A stretch of DNA of 33,877 nucleotides from a virus. The translations under genes and the position numbers were made by a program. Below, piece after piece: positions 29,366 through 33,877 of this stretch (position 1 is the stretch's first letter; each line of letters opens with the position of its first letter). The DNA lies in IMG/VR virus record IMGVR_UViG_3300023109_002863, positions 1 to 33,877 of that record; one strand, given 5' to 3'. The notes under the pieces are model-generated. The model had not been told where the DNA came from. It made no database searches and saw only the letters and a list, made by a program, of their open reading frames with translations.

Positions 29366-31459
29366 TTAGATTATAGATAAGCTACTGAACAATGAATTAC
29401 GTAGCGCTATATCTTCAATGTTATTATCTCCTTTAAAACTACTTAGCGTTGTATCTAAATTAAAGGTATTAAGAATATCACTATAATTTAATAAACCACC
29501 TACTATAGTACCTTCAACACCTGGAGTATATTCATAAAATCTATAAAATTTCGATAGGTCTGATGAGGTAAAAGATGTAGGTAGAACTAACGGCCACCCC
29601 CAATCTGTATTAAATTCACTTAGCTTATATTGTAAAGTATCTACTGCGCATACCGGTTGATATGTGTTAAGAAGTGAGTAATTATTACTAAATTTCTCTA
29701 ACGCAACTATATCCGTACCAGCGGTAACTGTATATGTAAATGTATCTATATCATCACCTAAATTTTTACCATATACATCCTTCGTTGTAATTCCTTTATC
29801 GTTAAAATTCTCTTTAAATTTATTTTCTGTACCTCTAAATTGATTATAATCTGTTGAGAATAGATTCATCAATCTTACTATCTCTGGTGGAAAGTTTAAA
29901 AATGATTTGTCATATACATTAGAATTTTCATTTAATAAATCGCTTATACTTAACAAGCTGTTAATATCACAAGTATCTATATTAATTTTGTTATTAGCGA
30001 AATTAAAAATCTTTTCATTAAGCTTCTTACCAAGCGAAGAGCTATTAGAGCTTATATTACCAAATATTGAACCTAAAAAATCGTCAAATAATATATTTTT
30101 ATCTACTAGTATTTCTTGGAATTGTAGACTTTTAAATATTTCTGTATAATCTACATCTTCATTCGTTTTAGCAAAATAGTAATAGTCTTTAGGGTATATA
30201 CTAAACTCAACACTCTCACCCGTCAAATTAAACGTTTGTGATGTATTTGTAAATTCTGCGCTTACTCTTAGTGTAAAAGTATCAAATCCGGATAAACCAT
30301 CATCAAACGTTAAGTTTCCATAAAACCAATAATCACTATTAACACCAGAAATAGAGCTATTTAAACTAGATATACTATAAAATGAAGAATCAACCTCTTG
30401 ATTAGAGCTGTCAATTAACCTACCAGTAATACTTCCATTCAATGTTAAGTTTTTAACAGTAAAATTAGATATACTCGTAGGTTTAATAAAAAATGGTATA
30501 GGCGCTTTCTTGAACTGAACTGGGCTAATATTGAATATTTGAGCTTCTTCGCTACCTTCTTCAGTTAATCCGTTATCATTAATTGTTATTGAACTTAAAT
30601 TAGAAGATAATGAAGTTGTCCCGACATTAGCTGTTAATGAAATTGATAGGTTATTATTAAAATTATTTAAAGAGTAATCTAAACTACCATCTTTACTAAA
30701 GATTTTGTTTCTATCTTTAAAAAGATTTATAGCTATTTTTTCACTTGGAGCTTCATCTGTTAAAAAATAATAGATTTCTCTACCAGATGTACCAACAAAT
30801 ACACTTCCCTTATCAGTACTTTTAGCATCTACAATAGTATTACCCGATAAACGCACATATACGTTAGAGCCACTTAAACTTATATTAGGAATTTCATTAA
30901 ATTCAAATGCAGATATTTTATTAATATATGATTTTTCTAAGAATGAATAGTATTTTTTAAGGTGATTAAATTTATACGGTAAGAGATTGAAATAATTTGG
31001 TATAGATAAACCAGAAACAGTATAAAATATGTTATTACTAGTTTGATAAAAAGGAGTTTTATTAGTAATAGTAATAGGTTTTGAGATCTCTCCGGCTGAT
31101 AAATTTAAAATATTATCAGCTATATCTACAGAAAATGTATTTTCAATATAATCGTATACAAGAAGATCTGCAGAATATGAAGCTAATACAGAATTATTTT
31201 CACAATCATTTAATATCATTCTTACCTTATATTTACCCGGTAATTCGTAATAATGAGTAGCAGTTAATCCTGAACCAACAGTACCGTCACCAAAATCGAA
31301 TGTGGCCTCTAGTCTATTTAAATCGGAATAAAAGTCAGTTGAAGGTAAATCCGCCTTAAAAGTAAAGGGGGTAATACCTAAATTATAAGAAGAAAGTACA
31401 CTTTCGTTTTTATAATCACTTACTTCGAATAATGCATAAGTTGTATCTATATTACTCAT
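29366..31459 (-). CDS. Baseplate-locus protein with an N-terminal PKD domain
   Basis: A 697-residue protein. Residues ~33-103 form a convincing PKD domain: FTFKADLP, LEATFDFGDGTVGSG (FGDGT at 56-60), THYYELPGKYKVRMIL and a closing DLLVYDY strand. The remainder is strand-rich, with repeated Leu-Ser-Gly/Asn turns and several Ig-like stretches, then a helical part around 430-540 and a C-terminal LSSFKGDNN region. It overlaps the gp6 gene by 8 bases and is therefore co-transcribed with gp25 and gp6. It is probably a baseplate component that contacts the host surface or a fibre; the T4 counterpart is unclear. Confidence 0.8.
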   Translation of the reverse strand: MSNIDTTYALFEVSDYKNESVLSSYNLGITPFTFKADLPSTDFYSDLNRLEATFDFGDGTVGSGLTATHYYELPGKYKVRMILNDCENNSVLASYSADLLVYDYIENTFSVDIADNILNLSAGEISKPITITNKTPFYQTSNNIFYTVSGLSIPNYFNLLPYKFNHLKKYYSFLEKSYINKISAFEFNEIPNISLSGSNVYVRLSGNTIVDAKSTDKGSVFVGTSGREIYYFLTDEAPSEKIAINLFKDRNKIFSKDGSLDYSLNNFNNNLSISLTANVGTTSLSSNLSSITINDNGLTEEGSEEAQIFNISPVQFKKAPIPFFIKPTSISNFTVKNLTLNGSITGRLIDSSNQEVDSSFYSISSLNSSISGVNSDYWFYGNLTFDDGLSGFDTFTLRVSAEFTNTSQTFNLTGESVEFSIYPKDYYYFAKTNEDVDYTEIFKSLQFQEILVDKNILFDDFLGSIFGNISSNSSSLGKKLNEKIFNFANNKINIDTCDINSLLSISDLLNENSNVYDKSFLNFPPEIVRLMNLFSTDYNQFRGTENKFKENFNDKGITTKDVYGKNLGDDIDTFTYTVTAGTDIVALEKFSNNYSLLNTYQPVCAVDTLQYKLSEFNTDWGWPLVLPTSFTSSDLSKFYRFYEYTPGVEGTIVGGLLNYSDILNTFNLDTTLSSFKGDNNIEDIALRNSLFSSLSII

Positions 31460-33281
31460 CTATGACTACTACTTTACTAGATAAAGAATTAGGATTTATA
31501 AAATAAGGAAACTTAAAAAAGGGCAGCGTTGTATTTTGATTTACTATTTCTATATCAGCTGTTGGGTAGAGAGGATTAAAAGAAACTAACGACAATCCTT
31601 TAAATGATATGTTTTCATCTGTATTTCTAGTTTCAATTCTTTTTATACCCTCAATACTTAAGAGCGAAGCAGTTAACGTATTTAAATTAATTTCTTGTCC
31701 TAATAAATTGTTAACAGGCTCGAAGAAATTATTGATAGCTGCAACTACTAGAGATTTAAGCCTTTCTTTATTTATTTTATTTTTTGACTCTCTAACTACT
31801 ATTAAATTAGTACTATTACTTATTTTAGGAGTTAGACTTGCTTTATTTGACATACCTAAATCGAAAGCCATATAAATAGGATCGCGTGGTACTACTTCCT
31901 GCGATAGGCTTTTTTTATCATTTGCCATATCAACTATAAGATTTTTAAGAGAATTACTTAAAAATTCTGGATACTCCCCATCGTTTGTTATAGTAAATCT
32001 TGTAACTGTAAATATATTAACGTTATTAAAATCGCAGCTATCTGCAAAATTTATTTGATTTATAAGAACTCTATTTGACTTATCAGGATCTACACAGATA
32101 TTATAAAAATATTGTATATACTCATCAATAAAGGACTTATTATTAACTACGGTTGAATCGATAAGAATATTATTGAAATTCTTATCCATAAATGATTCAT
32201 AATCCTCCGTAGAAACTAACCTTAACTGCGAGTTAAATATTCTAGGAGCGTTTTCCTTTATTTGTTCTACAGTCTCTTCATCAACTACTGGTGAAGAATT
32301 ATTAGAATTATTAAATGTAAGTAAAGAGCTGTTTGTAGATGTAATAAATGTTGTTGAATCTTTATTTGTGTAAGTATCATTAAAAATCTTTCTTTGCCGT
32401 GAACTATCATAAACAAAAAGCTTATTACCATTGATAGCATTTTTGCTTATTATTCCTTTTTGATTATCAGATAAGATGTAGTTTATAGAAACAATATCTC
32501 CTTGAGCTAGAATTTTACCAGATGATCCATCACCAAACTTAATTACAAAGTGACCATTTTCGTTAAGTCGTTTTTCAAATACCCTTTCATTTTTATCTGC
32601 TATATAAAGATTATCTACTTCTTTATATTCATAATACTCATTAGAATTAACTTCTTTAACATAGACGCTTAGTGTGTTATCAGCAATGAATCTATCATCA
32701 TTACTATCAAGTATATTATCTATTACTACATTTAAGGTTTCAAATTCACTACCTTGTGCAGTATAGTCCGGATATTCCCCTACAGTTCCTTGATATAAAA
32801 TAACGCTCTCATCTAAAACACTAAGCTTTTGTTCTTTAGCCTCTGATATGGTAAAGCTATAATCTTCATTAGTTGTATATTGAATATTATCGACTAAAAA
32901 ATATGAATACTTCTTTATAGTATAGTTACCAGTTGCTAGACCAGCTGCAGCAGTCGCGTTAATAGGTGCTAAAGATGTCTGCTTACCTGTTGGTTTATAG
33001 CCAATTGTCTTGACTATTTTATTCATATTTTCATATAACGTAGCTTGATCAAAAGTAACTTCTGAAGCAGTATTGTTTAAGTAAAATAGCAATATATGGT
33101 ATGAATAAGCTACAATATCTATAATAGCAGCAAGATTACTACCTTCAAAATTTTGATCGGTAAATTTTTCATTTTCGTTTAATCTTTGAACTATAAAATC
33201 TTTTAAGCTTACAGCATCAAAAGCAGTATAAGCATTTGTTGGTAAATTAAAATCTAGGAAATCGTTATTTTTATCTGCCAT
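31452..33281 (-). CDS. 6: Baseplate wedge protein gp6
   Basis: A 609-residue homologue of gp6, which joins wedges into the baseplate ring and is the conserved J-like core subunit of contractile tails. Matching features are the N-terminal LKDFIVQRLNENEKFTDQNFEGSNLAAIIDIVAYSYH, with the FxGSNLAxI pattern typical of gp6/J proteins, the LYENMNKIVKTIGYKP helix, and VFEKRLNENGHFVIKFGDG, then GDIVSINYILSD. T4 gp6 is 660 residues. It follows gp25 with a 3-base gap and no separate TAAATA box at the usual distance, indicating co-transcription. Identification is good. Confidence 0.88.
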   Translation of the reverse strand: MADKNNDFLDFNLPTNAYTAFDAVSLKDFIVQRLNENEKFTDQNFEGSNLAAIIDIVAYSYHILLFYLNNTASEVTFDQATLYENMNKIVKTIGYKPTGKQTSLAPINATAAAGLATGNYTIKKYSYFLVDNIQYTTNEDYSFTISEAKEQKLSVLDESVILYQGTVGEYPDYTAQGSEFETLNVVIDNILDSNDDRFIADNTLSVYVKEVNSNEYYEYKEVDNLYIADKNERVFEKRLNENGHFVIKFGDGSSGKILAQGDIVSINYILSDNQKGIISKNAINGNKLFVYDSSRQRKIFNDTYTNKDSTTFITSTNSSLLTFNNSNNSSPVVDEETVEQIKENAPRIFNSQLRLVSTEDYESFMDKNFNNILIDSTVVNNKSFIDEYIQYFYNICVDPDKSNRVLINQINFADSCDFNNVNIFTVTRFTITNDGEYPEFLSNSLKNLIVDMANDKKSLSQEVVPRDPIYMAFDLGMSNKASLTPKISNSTNLIVVRESKNKINKERLKSLVVAAINNFFEPVNNLLGQEINLNTLTASLLSIEGIKRIETRNTDENISFKGLSLVSFNPLYPTADIEIVNQNTTLPFFKFPYFINPNSLSSKVVVIDE

Positions 33282-33284
33282 AAT

Positions 33285-33773
33285 TTATATAAAGTTATAA
33301 CCACTACTATTTAATACTGATCTAAGCGAAAGACCGTATATATTAAGTGATGGTACGTTAATTTGTAGTTGAATGTTGTATTGTTGCTCATCTTCTAAAG
33401 CCTGAACTTCTACTCTTTGAAGCTGTATTCTCGGCTCTAAATTTGGTAAGGAATCTTGAATAGTTTCTTGAATATCTTCTTCTGTAAATGTAGAAACAGG
33501 CTCAAAAAGATATCTTCTTAAATCTATACCAAAAAGCGGATTTAGTATTTTTTGTCCTGGTGAAGTAAGAAAAGCACTAGCTATACTGTTTTTTATAGCC
33601 TCTATATCATATAACCCCGCGACATCCTTTAATTCCTCTTTTCTATTGAGTTGCGCGTTAAAAGTATAAGAATTATTAATATCTAAAAGTAGGTCTTTAA
33701 AGAGATAGTTCTGTTTAATAGCATTATCTTCAGCCTTACCTACTGATACGGTATCTATCTTTATTAGAGCCAT
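33285..33773 (-). CDS. 25: Baseplate wedge protein gp25
   Basis: A 162-residue member of the GPW/gp25 family, the small wedge subunit that forms the sheath-initiating position of the baseplate. The signature AIKNSIASAFLTSPGQKI followed by LNPLFGIDLRRYLFEP (about 59-92) is the conserved core, and TFTEEDIQETIQDSL and LNIYGLSL follow as expected. T4 gp25 is 132 residues. It begins the operon 25-6-PKD protein with TAAATA 5 nt upstream. Motif-based identification is strong. Confidence 0.92.
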   Translation of the reverse strand: MALIKIDTVSVGKAEDNAIKQNYLFKDLLLDINNSYTFNAQLNRKEELKDVAGLYDIEAIKNSIASAFLTSPGQKILNPLFGIDLRRYLFEPVSTFTEEDIQETIQDSLPNLEPRIQLQRVEVQALEDEQQYNIQLQINVPSLNIYGLSLRSVLNSSGYNFI

Positions 33774-33778
33774 GTATA

Positions 33779-33784
33779 TATTTA
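33779..33784 (-). promoter_or_regulatory. Late promoter box (TAAATA)
   Basis: TTAAATA on the minus strand, 5 nt before the ATG of gp25 at 33773. Confidence 0.6.
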
Positions 33785-33788
33785 ATGG

Positions 33789-33877
33789 CTACTTCTTTTT
33801 CCACTGCTGCCTCTTAGGACCTCTTTTATTATATTTTTTACCTTTAATTTTTTTACATGCAGCGTGAGTCGGTCTAC
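33789..33877 (-). CDS. C-terminal end of a very basic protein (runs off the window)
   Basis: On the minus strand an open frame enters at the right edge and ends at a TAG (33789-33791), 15 bases before the gp25 start. The visible 29 residues are rich in Lys, Arg and Gln (RPTHAACKKIKGKKYNKRGP, then KRQQWKKK). Another frame is also open for 31 residues, but its product looks less protein-like and its stop lies inside the gp25 promoter. No function can be given. Confidence 0.4.
   Translation of the reverse strand, partial: RPTHAACKKIKGKKYNKRGPKRQQWKKK

Noticed and set aside
1-33877. tRNA genes, CRISPR arrays, insertion sequences, attachment sites
   Set aside because: No cloverleaf-like sequence, repeat-spacer array, transposase motif or terminal repeat was noticed. 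This was by reading only; a covariance-model scan was not possible.

Overview
The window looks like part of a T4-like myovirus genome (dsDNA tailed phage). It is AT-rich and densely packed, and essentially every stretch is coding. The assignment rests on several hallmark genes: UvsX recombinase, gp41 helicase, gp32 single-strand binding protein, gp45-type clamp, RNase H/5'-3' exonuclease, gp61 primase, and baseplate wedge proteins gp25 and gp6. T4-type late-promoter boxes (TAAATA, in places the full TATAAATA) sit in front of many genes. The phage is probably marine and divergent. No photosynthesis gene or tRNA was seen. The host cannot be named from this window. The near-absence of Shine-Dalgarno sequences would fit a host that does not depend on them, such as Bacteroidota, but it could equally reflect leaderless phage mRNAs.

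Layout. Positions 1-13111 are mostly plus-strand replication and metabolism genes: uvsX (5' cut off), a QueC-like PP-loop enzyme, a helix-hairpin-helix protein, a free-standing class II glutamine amidotransferase overlapping a StrF-like glycosyltransferase, gp41, a DHH phosphoesterase, two small proteins in the places of T4 gp33 and gp59, gp32, a Pro/Ala/Val-repeat protein, the clamp, three small unknowns, RNase H and primase. A minus-strand gene (1961-3379) interrupts this block and is separated from queC by a bidirectional terminator. Positions 13112-13543 hold a minus-strand gene that may encode an internal head protein. Positions 13576-15094 hold four small plus-strand accessory genes, two of which are predicted membrane proteins.

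From 15127 to the right end everything is minus-strand and late-type. Read in transcription order (right to left), this is the C-terminus of a basic protein, gp25, gp6, five large or medium baseplate/tail proteins (two with PKD-like domains), a short collar protein, two paralogous collar-domain fibre proteins, a 52-residue helical protein, a lectin-like protein and a glycosyltransferase.

How it works together. UvsX, gp32, gp41, gp61, RNase H and the clamp form a T4-style replication and recombination set. The minus-strand block builds the baseplate and host-contact fibres. The most unusual features are: (1) a QueC homologue that has lost three of its four zinc-ligand cysteines, near a separate class II amidotransferase domain. 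Gat-QueC fusions are associated with archaeosine-type 7-deazaguanine DNA modification in some phages, so this could be a split or repurposed version. (2) A TAAATA box followed 5-7 nt later by the start codon at 13 genes on both strands, implying leaderless or nearly leaderless transcripts. (3) A GC-rich cassette bounded by a duplicated 29-residue motif inside a large tail protein. (4) A minus-strand terminator hidden inside the primase coding sequence. Functions are inferred from sequence motifs and synteny only; no database search was possible.
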